Below, piece by piece: positions 8,343 through 17,220 of a stretch of DNA of 45,445 nt (its first letter is position 1; each line of letters starts with the position of its first letter). The position numbers and the translations under genes were made by a program. Origin of the DNA: Clostridia bacterium (lineage in GTDB: Bacteria > Bacillota > Clostridia > Acetivibrionales > DSM-2933); assembly GCA_026416815.1 (NCBI GenBank), contig JAOAEJ010000044.1, forward strand, positions 1-45,445. Reading direction: 5' to 3'. The notes beneath the pieces were generated by a model, which was not told the DNA's origin, ran no database searches, and was given only the letters and a program-made list of their open reading frames with translations.

Positions 8343-9095
8343 TTATCCTACAAACTTCAGTGTAGGTATAAGCCACACTTCTCCAGTTCCTCTATATGTA
8401 TGGAGTAACCCTTCTCCACTTCTGGATGAGCCTATTATTGATTTTGTGGATTTCTCTACTGTAAATTCAATATTGCCTTTTCTAGCGATGACATAGTTAC
8501 CGTCTACCTGAAGCTTTTCATTGTTGAGTTTATATACCAATATCTGCTCCGAAGGCACACTGCTTTGTAGTACTGCTATACCGCTTCCCCTCAGCTTTGT
8601 CTGAAAGTAGCCCTCTCCACCGGCAATAGCTGCGGATAAATTTTTCTGGGCATATACCCCTACCTCTACCCTCGATTCGCAGCAGTAGAATGTCCCCTTA
8701 TCTGCAATTAGCTCTTCATTATTGAGCTCTATGCTAAAGAAATGCTTGTAACTTGGCTCGAGGTATATTTCTCCAACACCTGTGTATCTCGGCTTCACAG
8801 AGGATTCCCCCGTCAAAGCATTTCCTAAAAGCCCTTTGGCAATTGAACCAAGCGAGTTATCCGTCTTCATGGCCACTGCACCCTTCATAAACTGCAGTGC
8901 TCCCGATTCCGTCACAAGCTCTCCTCCTTTGAGATATGCCCTTACCTGGTGCAGCTTATTAACATGCCTGTAAGCTGCAGCCTCGCCTCCATAATGCCCC
9001 TGAAGCTTTTCATATTGTATTACTTCCAGTATTATTCCTTCACCTTCACGCCTTTCCAAAACCTTTACTATACTAGACAGATCAGGGTTAAACAT
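8343..9095 (-). CDS. AIM24 family protein
   Basis: A 250-residue protein of the AIM24/TIGR00266 family (PF01987), a double beta-helix-like barrel of unknown biochemical role found in bacteria and in yeast mitochondria. Family features include RHVNKLHQVRAYLKGG early on, GALQFMKGAVAM, GVGEIYLEPSYKHFF in the middle, and LRGSGIAVLQS followed by RSGEGLLHTYRGTGEVWLIP at the C-terminus. No signal peptide, so it is probably cytoplasmic. The ATG at 9095 was chosen because AAGGAGAGG lies just upstream; thirteen extra in-frame codons from 9134 lack a site. It is transcribed in the same direction as the WD40 gene 135 nt upstream, but the gap argues against tight coupling. Confidence 0.85.
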   Translation of the reverse strand: MFNPDLSSIVKVLERREGEGIILEVIQYEKLQGHYGGEAAAYRHVNKLHQVRAYLKGGELVTESGALQFMKGAVAMKTDNSLGSIAKGLLGNALTGESSVKPRYTGVGEIYLEPSYKHFFSIELNNEELIADKGTFYCCESRVEVGVYAQKNLSAAIAGGEGYFQTKLRGSGIAVLQSSVPSEQILVYKLNNEKLQVDGNYVIARKGNIEFTVEKSTKSIIGSSRSGEGLLHTYRGTGEVWLIPTLKFVG

Positions 9096-9230
9096 TCTTA
9101 CCTCTCCTTTTAAATCTAATTTAAAGTGCATCACTTTTGCTTTTATAGATAGTTAGCCATATTTTAAAATATAGGACTTCCCCCTATACAAAATTTTTAG
9201 TAAACAAGCTACAAAGTTAGATTCTATACA

Positions 9231-10175
9231 CTATTCAGACTTAGGAATAAGCCCTTGACTTGCATTATAACTGCAGACCCCTGCTGCTACAACTTCGGCA
9301 TTAGGGTTAATAGCGATTGCATTTATAAAACACTTCGAATAATCTCTATAAGCATTTATTTGCTTTACCAGTTCCCCGTTCTTTGCATTCCAAAGCTTTA
9401 TATCTCCATCCCATCCAGCAGACATAAGCATACTGCCATCTATAGAAAAAGCTAAAGACGTAAGTATTTCCTTATGAGCATTTATAGTATAAACTTCTAT
9501 CCCTGTCTCTATATCCAGCAGCTTAATTGCTCCACTTAGACTGCCAATCGCCACCGCGCTGCCATATGGACTTATAGCTACTGATTTTATCCACCCCTGT
9601 TTTGCTGCAAGAATCTTTAATTCTTTTCCCTGGGATAAATCCCATAGTCTTACTTCCCCTTCAACACCGGCAGAAACAAGAGTTTTTCCATCCGGTGCAA
9701 AATCCAACGAATAGATACCTCCATCTCCATATAGCGTGCAAAGCTCTGTGCCTTCTTTTACATCCCAAAGTTTTATAGTTTTATCAAGACTTCCTGTCGC
9801 GAGTATCCCACTGTCTTTATTAAATAATACGGTAGTAACGCACCCTTTATGCCCTTCTAAAGAATATACTTGCTTCCAGCTATGCGTATCCCAAACTTTA
9901 ACAATTCCTTCACTCCCGCCTGAAACTAATGCATTTCCATACCGGCTAAAGCTTAGGGAATATACAAAGCCCTGGCGAGCTTCAATTTCGTGGAGTATTT
10001 CACCTTTTCCGTTCCACACCTTAATAGCACCTTTACAGTCACCGGATATAAGAGCCTGCCCGTTGGGGCTGAATGCCAGGGAACATATATCGTCATCAAA
10101 ACCACCTAATGTGCCCAGTTCTTTAGCAGAATTCATACTCCATATTTTAATAGGTTTATCATATAGAACTTCCAA
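9231..10175 (-). CDS. WD40-repeat beta-propeller protein
   Basis: About 314 residues made almost entirely of WD40 repeats. Blade endings are visible as IKIWSM, IKVWNG, VKVWDT, IKLWDV, VRLWDL, IKLLDI and IKLWNA, enough for a seven-bladed propeller. Typical inner strands such as ICSLAFSPNGQALISGD precede them. The first blade is incomplete at the N-terminus, as expected when a propeller closes by a strand from each end. No signal peptide and no extra domain; a binding scaffold is the likely role. The start is probably the TTG at 10175, with GGAG 8 nt upstream; a GTG at 10184 sits directly on the Shine-Dalgarno sequence. Confidence 0.85.
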   Translation of the reverse strand: MEVLYDKPIKIWSMNSAKELGTLGGFDDDICSLAFSPNGQALISGDCKGAIKVWNGKGEILHEIEARQGFVYSLSFSRYGNALVSGGSEGIVKVWDTHSWKQVYSLEGHKGCVTTVLFNKDSGILATGSLDKTIKLWDVKEGTELCTLYGDGGIYSLDFAPDGKTLVSAGVEGEVRLWDLSQGKELKILAAKQGWIKSVAISPYGSAVAIGSLSGAIKLLDIETGIEVYTINAHKEILTSLAFSIDGSMLMSAGWDGDIKLWNAKNGELVKQINAYRDYSKCFINAIAINPNAEVVAAGVCSYNASQGLIPKSE

Positions 10176-10793
10176 ACACCTCACTCCTATCTACTATAAT
10201 ACCTTATATAGACAGTTTAAGTTAAAAGCAATTTTATCTTGTCATTTAAGTCGCACTTACCACAACTAATTGTATGACCGGAAATCACTAAGTTCAACTT
10301 AAGCTTTCTTTATGCAAAGGTTTGCTTTCTTGTATATGTAATATATTCCATTTCAAACCGACCGCTCTCTATAGCTGCCATCGTGCCGTTATATTCAAAG
10401 TTATAAACCGCTTAAGTCTACCTGAATACAGCACTATTTAAATACATCTGATATAATCATCACTCTTTTATATTATACCTATCTCTGACTGTGAAATGGA
10501 ATACCTATTTCCCAGTTTATCCATTACATTCTTATCAAGCTTCCAATCCTTGTTTTATTAGCAACACTAAATCCATAGAAATTTACTCATTAAGTTTATT
10601 GTAAACTATCTATTATGTAATTAATATCTGACAATATTATATACCATTACTCATTTACTGTTGTAATTTACTCAAAAATTTTTTATTACATATAGGGGAG
10701 TTGTATACAGGAAAGATAGCACTTGTTGTATGGTGTGCAATTTTTAGCCCAATTTGCTTCTTGATTGCTAAGTATTTATAAGATAGGATAAAG
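10176..10793. other. Gene-free intergenic stretch with a solo family-A end
   Basis: About 620 AT-rich bases with no credible ORF on either strand. The one structured item is AAGTTTATTGTAAACTATCT at 10592-10611. It matches the end of the family A elements and suggests a solo or decayed copy. Confidence 0.5.
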
Positions 10794-10825
10794 AATTAAA
10801 AGCCTACAGGAGTCATCCAGTAGGC
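10794..10825 (-). terminator. Terminator of the DUF1540 gene
   Basis: On the minus strand GCCTAC pairs with GTAGGC, extended by an inner GGA/TCC after one A-A mismatch, and is followed by TTTTAATT. It lies just after the DUF1540 stop at 10841. Confidence 0.7.
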
Positions 10826-10840
10826 CTGTTTTATATAAAA

Positions 10841-11014
10841 TTACTCTTTGCCAGGTATAAAGGTAGCACAGTCTGTTTCCTGAGTATCATGAGCATTTTT
10901 AGGCTGTACTTCTATCTTCTCAGCAGAGCAGTTATCTCCCTGCATATAGTAGTAGCATGTATTTACCACGCATTTTATTCCAGGATTTGCACGATCCATT
11001 TTGCTAACTCTCAT
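10841..11014 (-). CDS. DUF1540 domain small protein (57 aa)
   Basis: A 57-residue cysteine-containing protein with one DUF1540 unit. The pattern is KCVVNTCYYYMQGDNCSAEKI at residues 14-34, then an A-H-D-T stretch and TDCATF at 48-52, which gives the family's four spaced cysteines (15, 20, 29, 49). These probably bind a metal; the function of the family is not established. GGAGGG lies 8 nt upstream of the ATG. It has its own terminator and its own upstream gap, so it is monocistronic. It runs divergently from the TPR gene at 11378. Confidence 0.9.
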   Translation of the reverse strand: MRVSKMDRANPGIKCVVNTCYYYMQGDNCSAEKIEVQPKNAHDTQETDCATFIPGKE

Positions 11015-11377
11015 ATCTTACCCTCCTGTGAAAACATTATTTTTGAACAATAATATTTTTAATCACAAGCTGATTTTTAATACATGTAATCAACTTCACA
11101 AATAGCTTGTTTTTTCTTTATTCAATAATAATTGTCAAAACAAACATTTTAGGCAAATAAAACTATTCACATGTGCTTTTGCCTTTAAGCCACTTTTCCA
11201 CAAATAATACAGCATTTTCACACTCATACCCTTAATTACTTTAAGTCTAATATATTTTTTCCCTATAGCATAGTGCTTTTTAACATTACAAATTTCTAGC
11301 TGCTATCAACATATTTAAATAAACCTTCCTTTCTGTTATAATCTACCTATATATAAGCATGTCAGGAGGAATTCGTT
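11015..11377. promoter_or_regulatory. Divergent promoter region; extended -10 for the TPR gene
   Basis: This 363-nt AT-rich gap separates the divergent DUF1540 and TPR genes. An extended -10 box, TGTTATAAT at 11334-11342, lies 36 nt before the TPR ATG on the plus strand; no good -35 is seen. AGGAGG lies 8 nt before the ATG. No further ORF is visible. Confidence 0.5.
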
Positions 11378-12706
11378 ATGTCGCTTTCATCAAACTCCCC
11401 AGCATACGAAAAATACAAGTCCGCAGAAAAAGCATTTAAAGAGGGTAACTATCAGGAAACTCTCAGAATACTAACTTTTGCTTTTGAGGAAGACCATTCA
11501 TACAGGCCCCTCTATGAGCTTTCGGTTAAATGCCTAAAGTTCCTTGGAGGAAGGGATGAATCAGTTTTATTTGAAAAGGCTCTTTCAAGCTTTAATAAGT
11601 TTGAACCATTCTACAATCTGGGATACCACTTTATCGACGTAGGCCATACAAGGCTTGCTATTCCCTTTTTGCAACGGGCTACTGAGCTTTCACCGGACAA
11701 CCTTGACTCAGCATTTGAGCTGTCCATTGCTCTAACTGCTCAGTTTCAGCCTCAAAAAGCCCGCGCTGTGCTGGACAAGGTGGATATAGGCGACAACTTC
11801 TGGGCATGGTATCAATTCTACTGGTGTTCACTCCTATCCAATAAACCTGAAGGTATTAAAGAATTTATATATACAGGCAAGCCCGAGTTAAAAAGGCTTG
11901 TAGAATCCGGTGAAACCGACTTTCAACCATGTCTGGATATGATACTCAAACTGGAAGAATGCTACAAAAGACTAAATACAGTACCAACTCCGCAGCCCAT
12001 TATACGCGACTGGCATTTCATCCAGTACGGGAGTGCTATCCTTGATTATTTTGACAGCAGAACAGCCGACGACGGTATGAATGTAGCAGGCGGAAGGTAT
12101 GTGGTTTCATGGGGTACAAATGCCGATATATCAGGCATAATCTCAAAATTAAACCAACTCCTAACCAAACTGGACAGGCAGCCCGAAACTGTACTGGCAC
12201 TCCCCGACAGAGACTCAGAAATCATTGGACGCGCAGCTGCAAAAATACTAGTCACAAACTTTGAAACCCTTACCCAAGAAAACGCTGCGTCCGGCAAATG
12301 CCTAATAGTAGCAGGAAACAGCACTGCCTTCAATGAATTCCCCTTTATAGCCGAAATAAAACAAGGGCAAACAGTCTTTGCACTAAACCATAATTGGCTG
12401 CTAAACACCTCGATAACTCCCGACATAATCGGAGTTATGACACAATTGTACAACTTCCCTTGGCAAGGCGGTATGAAAGCAAACCCGAAAACCAACCAGA
12501 TGGAAGAAACCCAACCCGACGAAAGACCAGCCGAGGAGATTGCCTCCAACATAGCAAAGGAACAGCCAAACACTGATCCAAGCTTTGCAGAAACACTAAG
12601 CTTCTACTTAGAAAGAAAAGAATACCTCAAAGGCGGTACAAAAGCCGGAACAAAACGCCTAATGTTCAGCACCGACAGCCCTGTACCCGGTTCTTACTTT
12701 TGCTGA
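11378..12706 (+). CDS. TPR-repeat protein of unknown function
   Basis: A 442-residue protein. The first half (about 8-165) is helical tetratricopeptide repeats (YEKYKSAEKAFKEGNYQETL; FYNLGYHFIDVGHTRLAIPF; AIPFLQRATELSPDN). The second half (about 200-440) is a mixed region with ILDYFDSR, GGRYVVSWGTNADI and IAEIKQGQTVFALNHNWLLN, for which I recognise no family. No signal peptide or membrane segment. It ends in a cysteine 15 nt before a family A element; the length is plausible, but a shortened C-terminus cannot be excluded. It faces the STM401x-like operon, and a shared bidirectional terminator separates them. Confidence 0.7.
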   Translation: MSLSSNSPAYEKYKSAEKAFKEGNYQETLRILTFAFEEDHSYRPLYELSVKCLKFLGGRDESVLFEKALSSFNKFEPFYNLGYHFIDVGHTRLAIPFLQRATELSPDNLDSAFELSIALTAQFQPQKARAVLDKVDIGDNFWAWYQFYWCSLLSNKPEGIKEFIYTGKPELKRLVESGETDFQPCLDMILKLEECYKRLNTVPTPQPIIRDWHFIQYGSAILDYFDSRTADDGMNVAGGRYVVSWGTNADISGIISKLNQLLTKLDRQPETVLALPDRDSEIIGRAAAKILVTNFETLTQENAASGKCLIVAGNSTAFNEFPFIAEIKQGQTVFALNHNWLLNTSITPDIIGVMTQLYNFPWQGGMKANPKTNQMEETQPDERPAEEIASNIAKEQPNTDPSFAETLSFYLERKEYLKGGTKAGTKRLMFSTDSPVPGSYFC

Positions 12707-12721
12707 TAAATTTGAAATAAT

Positions 12722-12877
12722 AGACATCTAATGACTAAACATGAGGGTAAGAATATTTTACCCCCACCTCTGCCCCGCCCTGAGGGCGGGAAACTTTTAT
12801 TTGGCCGCGCTGCGGCCATCAGGTGGGCTATCGCCCCCTGCACCCCCAATTTTAAGTTTTAGAGTTCGGTATCTATA
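12722..12877 (+). repeat. Family A intergenic element, copy 2
   Basis: Same order of parts as copy 3: CCCCCACCTCTGCCCCGCCC, hairpin GCCC-TGA-GGGC, GGAAACTTTTATTTGGCCGC, hairpin GGCCGC/GCGGCC, then CGCCCCCTGCACCCCCAAT. It ends in the terminal-repeat-like AGTTCGGTATCTATA. The left terminal repeat is degenerate, so that boundary is approximate. Confidence 0.75.
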
Positions 12878-12918
12878 AACAAGACGAACCTCTACAATCT
12901 CATGGTTCGTCTTGTTTT
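12877..12918. terminator. Bidirectional terminator between TPR gene and STM4011-like gene
   Basis: A perfect 14-bp stem (AAACAAGACGAACC and complement) with a 13-nt loop is followed by TTTT on the plus strand and by TTTAT on the minus strand. It begins 5 nt beyond the STM4011-like stop and can serve both convergent units. Confidence 0.8.
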
Positions 12919-12922
12919 ACAT

Positions 12923-13777
12923 TTATATAAGCGGAACCCTCTCCAGCAATCCATTCCCATAGATACTCTTAAAATTCAACCGTGGCATATGAACATACCC
13001 TATATAACACCCACAGCTTTCATTCCTGCACGGCTCTTTAATTAAAACATCTTTAATATCATCATTATAAATATTCCCCAGTACCTTCGAGTCAAAATGA
13101 CATCTCCTAACAGCTCCATCACCCTGAATAAAAAACACACTCTTCCCGGTACAACACTGCTCCCCTTTACTAGCATAGCTCCTAAGGTTATACCTAAAGT
13201 AAGGGTCTATACCTTCAAAAAAACAAACATCTTCCTTTGAGTAGTATTCCTTCTCATCCTTGTAAGCATTTACCCATAGGTACACTTGAGGCAAAAGCTT
13301 TTGGCGAAGCTCAAGTATTTTTTTCTTATCATCCTTAATTCCTACCACGCCTACACTATACCTTATACCGCTCTCGTCAAGGATATTGCATTGTGCAGCA
13401 AATTCCTCCAGACTGACCTGCTCAGGATGATAGGTAGTCCATAGGGCAACCTTATTTTTATCAGCCTCTTTCACCCATTCAAGGCTGCCCGAAAGATTAG
13501 TCTGAATAACTACTTTTTCTATAGCATGCAAATGCGATAGGAGTACTATACCTTCTGTATACCACGGGTGTATAAGCGCCTCTCCCCAAGGAGTAAAGAC
13601 TATGGAAATGCCCTCCTTCTTATCACCCCGGCTCTTTATCCAGCCAACAAATTGTTCAAGCTGCTTTCTATCCAACATTAGGCTCTTATCATCTCCACTA
13701 CCCTTGTGAAACGGACAGTACCAGCAAAGGTAATTGCACGTTGAAAGCGCCCCTCTATAATATAAAGTATACCTCAT
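12923..13777 (-). CDS. STM4011-family radical SAM protein
   Basis: A 284-residue radical S-adenosylmethionine enzyme. The [4Fe-4S] cluster motif is CNYLCWYC (CxxxCxxC) at about residues 14-21, followed by a TIM-barrel-like region (GISIVFTPWGEALIHPWY; VVIQTNLSG). A C-terminal cysteine-rich part (GEQCCTGK, RRCHFDS, CRNESCGCYIG) may hold one auxiliary cluster, as in SPASM/Twitch enzymes. Its start overlaps the stop of the STM4012-like gene in an ATGA, so the two are translationally coupled. Family assignment is from gene order plus sequence; the reaction is unknown. It is the last gene of the five-gene set. Confidence 0.82.
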   Translation of the reverse strand: MRYTLYYRGALSTCNYLCWYCPFHKGSGDDKSLMLDRKQLEQFVGWIKSRGDKKEGISIVFTPWGEALIHPWYTEGIVLLSHLHAIEKVVIQTNLSGSLEWVKEADKNKVALWTTYHPEQVSLEEFAAQCNILDESGIRYSVGVVGIKDDKKKILELRQKLLPQVYLWVNAYKDEKEYYSKEDVCFFEGIDPYFRYNLRSYASKGEQCCTGKSVFFIQGDGAVRRCHFDSKVLGNIYNDDIKDVLIKEPCRNESCGCYIGYVHMPRLNFKSIYGNGLLERVPLI

Positions 13778-15111
13778 AGGTAACTATACCCTTCCATTCT
13801 CTTTTTCACATCCTCGGAAATCAGCCAAGGTCCTATTGCATCGGAGTATCCCAGACCTTCCTGATTGAGCTTTAAGCTGTCACCAGCAACATACGCCAGT
13901 CCAAGTGATGCCAATGCCTTAAGCTGTGGAAAATCCTCAAAAAGCTCTGCCCCAAACCTATCTGAATAACTCTTTATGCCTACTCCCTGAACATGAAGCA
14001 AAGACTTCAAAAGATACCTACGCTTCTGTTCACTTATATCCAGCACAAAGCCGTAATGAGCATATTGAAAGGACTCCGACGCTATATACCTTTCTATGAT
14101 TTTTCTAGTCGTATTATCAGCAACACCGTACTCCCACGAGTAGTGTACTGTTTGAGTATAAGACCTTGCACCACACCCCAGCCCCACCATTCCATCATCC
14201 TGACATGAATATTCAGGGCATTCCTTTATGCTCCCTGTGTTTTTCCGGCGGAAGTTCCTCATAGAAAGCTGTTTATAACCATTACTCTCCAAAACATCAC
14301 AGGCAATTTTATAAAACTCCATTCTGCGCTCCTCTGATGATGTCGGTATACCACTAAACCTTAACTTGGTTTGTGGTCGCACATACAACGGATAAATATA
14401 TATTTCTTCCGGCATATACTTCAAAGCACTTTCCAGCGAATAAATCCACGAATCGGGAGTCTGTCCCGGGATGCCATAAATCAAATCTATATTCAAAACC
14501 GGAAACTCGTACTCCCTTATTCTCTCCAGTGCTCTTAAGACACCCTCGGTATTCTGCCCGCGGTAAATCGCACAAGCCTCCTGCTCCATAAAGCTCTGAA
14601 CGCCTATACTTATCCGGTCTACCTTCCGCTCTTTCAGAAGCTTTAACTTTGCCGCTTCAGCAGTTTCGGGGGAAGTCTCCACCGAAATTGGAACACTGTC
14701 AAAATCAATTCCCATATACTTATCTGCAATATCAAAAAGCCGCTCTATATCATACTCACTCAGCAAGGTCGGTGTACCGCCTCCGATAGCAAACCTTGTA
14801 AAAGACTTACTCCCGAGGATACTTGCTGTTTCATATGCCTGTCTCTCTAGGGCTTTTATGTAAGAGTCATGAAGTTCACCGCTTGCCGTAGACAACGAAA
14901 AAAGGTTGCAGTATCCGCACCTTGAAAGACAAAAGGGTATATGAATGTATAAAAAAAGGGAATCCTTCCTCTCCTTTTCCCACAACTCTTTAAGCTCTAT
15001 AGGAGGATTAAGCTCTCTGTAAGCCGTCTTATGGGGATATGAATATATATAGGAATTGTATGGATTGGTATAAATCAAATGCTTAATATCTGTCTGGTCT
15101 GAAGTATGCAT
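13774..15111 (-). CDS. STM4012-family radical SAM protein (HemW-like)
   Basis: A 445-residue radical SAM protein resembling HemW/HemN. The cluster motif CLSRCGYC is at about 59-66 within YIHIPFCLSRCGYCNLF. Then come IGGGTPTLLSEYDI, ISIGVQSFMEQE and LIYGIPGQTPDSW, with a C-terminal HemN-like helical domain. Despite the likeness, its place in a conserved cluster with the STM4011, 4013, 4014 and 4015 families points to a dedicated partner role rather than haem metabolism. GGGGAG lies 6 nt before the ATG. Between it and the upstream STM4013-like gene lies a family A element, so it may need its own promoter or depend on read-through. Confidence 0.85.
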   Translation of the reverse strand: MHTSDQTDIKHLIYTNPYNSYIYSYPHKTAYRELNPPIELKELWEKERKDSLFLYIHIPFCLSRCGYCNLFSLSTASGELHDSYIKALERQAYETASILGSKSFTRFAIGGGTPTLLSEYDIERLFDIADKYMGIDFDSVPISVETSPETAEAAKLKLLKERKVDRISIGVQSFMEQEACAIYRGQNTEGVLRALERIREYEFPVLNIDLIYGIPGQTPDSWIYSLESALKYMPEEIYIYPLYVRPQTKLRFSGIPTSSEERRMEFYKIACDVLESNGYKQLSMRNFRRKNTGSIKECPEYSCQDDGMVGLGCGARSYTQTVHYSWEYGVADNTTRKIIERYIASESFQYAHYGFVLDISEQKRRYLLKSLLHVQGVGIKSYSDRFGAELFEDFPQLKALASLGLAYVAGDSLKLNQEGLGYSDAIGPWLISEDVKKRMEGYSYL

Positions 15112-15133
15112 AATTTACTCCCCGAATTGTTGT

Positions 15134-15279
15134 TATAAAGTAATTTTACAATCAAGATAAGTTGCCCCCACCCCTGCCCCGCCCCGCGGGCGGGAAACTT
15201 TTATTTGGCCGCGGAGTGGCCATCATGGGGCTATCGCCCCCTGCACCCCCAATATTAGTTTTAAAGTTCTTTATCTATA
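15134..15279 (+). repeat. Family A intergenic element, copy 3, inside the STM401x-like operon
   Basis: GC-rich element nearly identical in plan to copy 2: CCCCCACCCCTGCCCCGCCC, GCGGGCGGGAAACTTTTATT, a GGCCGC hairpin and CGCCCCCTGCACCCCCAAT. The right end TTTAAAGTTCTTTATCTATA matches the family terminal repeat; the left end is degenerate. It fills most of the 180-nt gap between the STM4013- and STM4012-like genes. Confidence 0.75.
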
Positions 15280-15291
15280 TATCCATTCGCA

Positions 15292-16077
15292 CTATAATAT
15301 AAATTCTCTATATGGCACAGTCCATACAACCTCATGGCACAGCCTATGACCCTGGTATCCATCCTCACCATATGCTGTTCCATGGTCGGAGAATACTATG
15401 CAAAATACAGGTCCCCGTTCACGCATAACCTGAAATAAAGGCCCTAGTCTGGTGTCCACATACCGAAGGGCTGCAGCATGGCTCTCAATGGAATCATCCT
15501 TAGCGCCCTGGAAGTAGAAATAATTGGGCTGATGAAGTGCTGAAACATTTAAAAACAAAAACACTCTTTGATTCCGCTCAAACTTACTTAACACCTCGAT
15601 ACAGTGTGTAACCTGGTTTTCAGTAGAATCTGGGTCTGTCACCCCAAACTCAGGGCACCAATAGCTCTCCTGAAAATATGAAGGTAATACGCTCCCCAAG
15701 GGTGAGTTTTTATTAAAGAATCCTACTCCACCCACACATATAGTACGGTACCCCCTTGCCGCAAGCCCTTCAGATATATGTGGTGAATCAAATACAAAGG
15801 TATTGCCTCCCGTAGTTTCACTGCCCGGAAACCTAGCTGCGAACAACCTACCATGCTTCCCCGGGCTTGCCGGAGTAGGCAAAAAGCCTGCAAAAAACGC
15901 ATGGTGAGCCGCATATGTAAAGCTTCCCGGTGAATGGCGCTTTTCCCACTTACCCAAACCACATAAGTTGGGTAGGTTTCCTCTCTGCTCCTCCCGTACT
16001 GCAACATCGTATCTCAATGTATCCAGGGTTATAAACAAAATATCATAGTTCCCTACTATTTCATTCATGTTAAACAT
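15292..16077 (-). CDS. STM4013-family hydrolase (sulfatase/phosphatase fold)
   Basis: A 261-residue protein of the alkaline-phosphatase/sulfatase superfamily. Metal and catalytic landmarks are ILFITLDTLRYD at the N-terminus (Asp ligands), SFTYAAHHAFFAG at about 58-70 (the nucleophile region, probably Thr/Ser) and IVFSDHGTAYGEDGYQGHR near the C-terminus (Asp/His ligands). It is shorter than typical sulfatases and has no signal peptide, so it should work in the cytoplasm, perhaps on a phosphorylated or sulfated intermediate; the substrate is unknown. The start lies 3 nt after the STM4014-like stop, with only a weak GGTGA site, which fits translational coupling. M4 is an alternative start. Confidence 0.82.
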   Translation of the reverse strand: MFNMNEIVGNYDILFITLDTLRYDVAVREEQRGNLPNLCGLGKWEKRHSPGSFTYAAHHAFFAGFLPTPASPGKHGRLFAARFPGSETTGGNTFVFDSPHISEGLAARGYRTICVGGVGFFNKNSPLGSVLPSYFQESYWCPEFGVTDPDSTENQVTHCIEVLSKFERNQRVFLFLNVSALHQPNYFYFQGAKDDSIESHAAALRYVDTRLGPLFQVMRERGPVFCIVFSDHGTAYGEDGYQGHRLCHEVVWTVPYREFIL

Positions 16078-16080
16078 TGT

Positions 16081-17220
16081 CTAATCACCGCGCTCTATAT
16101 TATTTATCATTTCTTCTATTTCAGCCCCGTAGGTATCCCTGCCTTTATATAAGATACCCGGAATAAGGTCACCAAAGGCATTGACATCAACTACATAAGG
16201 TACATGCCCTCCTTTACTTACCAGAACGTCAATCCCAGCATACAGCGAGCGCTTAAAAACTCCTTTAGCCCTTTCAGCTTCCTGAAATATACCAACCAGC
16301 TTGTCAGGAGATAGGTTTAAATCAGCCACATTGCCTCTTTTGTTTCCCAGATGAAGATTTGTCATTGGCGACTTACTGAGTCGTGCTACATTGTGGCATG
16401 CACTTTCCCCTATGGTAACTATACGCATGTCAAAAACCTGTCTTTCAAAGGTTTCCTTATGAATCCATACCTCAATATGCGCACCTTGCCCGCATATCCA
16501 ATCAATTATATCCTTAATATCCCTGTTGGAGGTGTACTTCTTTATTTTAAGGGAGTTGTATAGTGCGAGTTCTCCATCTCTTCTCACTATTTCAACAGTT
16601 GTATACATTACTTCCTTGTCTCCCCGTGGATTTATCTGATAAGCACATATTCCCGAAGCTGAAGAACTGCAAGCAAGCTTGACGAATACCCTTCTTATAT
16701 TTGTTTCCTTCATTACCTCCTGCACTTCTTCATAGCTTCCACATTTCTTCAACACAGATGGGACACTTACGCCGCTATCCCTAAGAAGCTTCTGACATAA
16801 GCGCTTATCAAACATCGTTATAATATCACCCGGTGGGTTCATCCACTGAAACCTCTTACCGGCTTTATTTACCCTATCATCAATCCTTTTTAGAAAGCTA
16901 CAAAAGCCCCGATACCACTGGGCAGGGTAATAAATCCTCCCATTCTCATATTCAAGCCCTCTTGCTTCGACGGCGGAAATCCATCCATCTTCCTCCCCCA
17001 AAGCAATAAGCTCCTTTTCTACAAGAAAGTTCTCTCCCGGGGACTCCAGCCTTATGATTACGTCGTCTTTTATATAATCTTCAATCTTATTTGCACCAGT
17101 AAGTAAATCAATATATGAAACAACCTTAGCAGGCTTAAGATTGAGTAATTCTAAAGCCTGCTGGAAAAAGACAACCCTTCTGTTCTCAGGGTTGCCTATT
17201 ATAACAAAATCAATATTCAT
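16081..17220 (-). CDS. STM4014-family ATP-grasp protein
   Basis: A 379-residue protein with an ATP-grasp-like core. An N-terminal nucleotide-fold-like domain (IDFVIIGNPENRRVVFFQQ) precedes the central domain (MFDKRLCQKLLRDSGVSVPS at about 133; RRVFVKLACSSSASGICAYQ at about 170). The C-terminal metal-binding segment is VPYVVDVNAFGDLIPGI at about 345. ATP-grasp enzymes join a carboxylate to an amine or thiol through an acylphosphate, so ligation of amino-acid-like groups is the likely chemistry. Its ATG overlaps the STM4015-like TAA by one base (TAATG), a classic coupling arrangement. Confidence 0.82.
   Translation of the reverse strand: MNIDFVIIGNPENRRVVFFQQALELLNLKPAKVVSYIDLLTGANKIEDYIKDDVIIRLESPGENFLVEKELIALGEEDGWISAVEARGLEYENGRIYYPAQWYRGFCSFLKRIDDRVNKAGKRFQWMNPPGDIITMFDKRLCQKLLRDSGVSVPSVLKKCGSYEEVQEVMKETNIRRVFVKLACSSSASGICAYQINPRGDKEVMYTTVEIVRRDGELALYNSLKIKKYTSNRDIKDIIDWICGQGAHIEVWIHKETFERQVFDMRIVTIGESACHNVARLSKSPMTNLHLGNKRGNVADLNLSPDKLVGIFQEAERAKGVFKRSLYAGIDVLVSKGGHVPYVVDVNAFGDLIPGILYKGRDTYGAEIEEMINNIERGD

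Noticed and set aside
12046..12573. 175-codon minus-strand open frame inside the TPR gene
   Set aside because: Antisense shadow of the plus-strand gene, which has a strong promoter and RBS; no family resemblance.
13774..15111. Annotation as hemW/hemN (coproporphyrinogen oxidase-like)
   Set aside because: The sequence is HemW-like, but the gene sits in a conserved non-haem gene set, so the STM4012 family is the better call.
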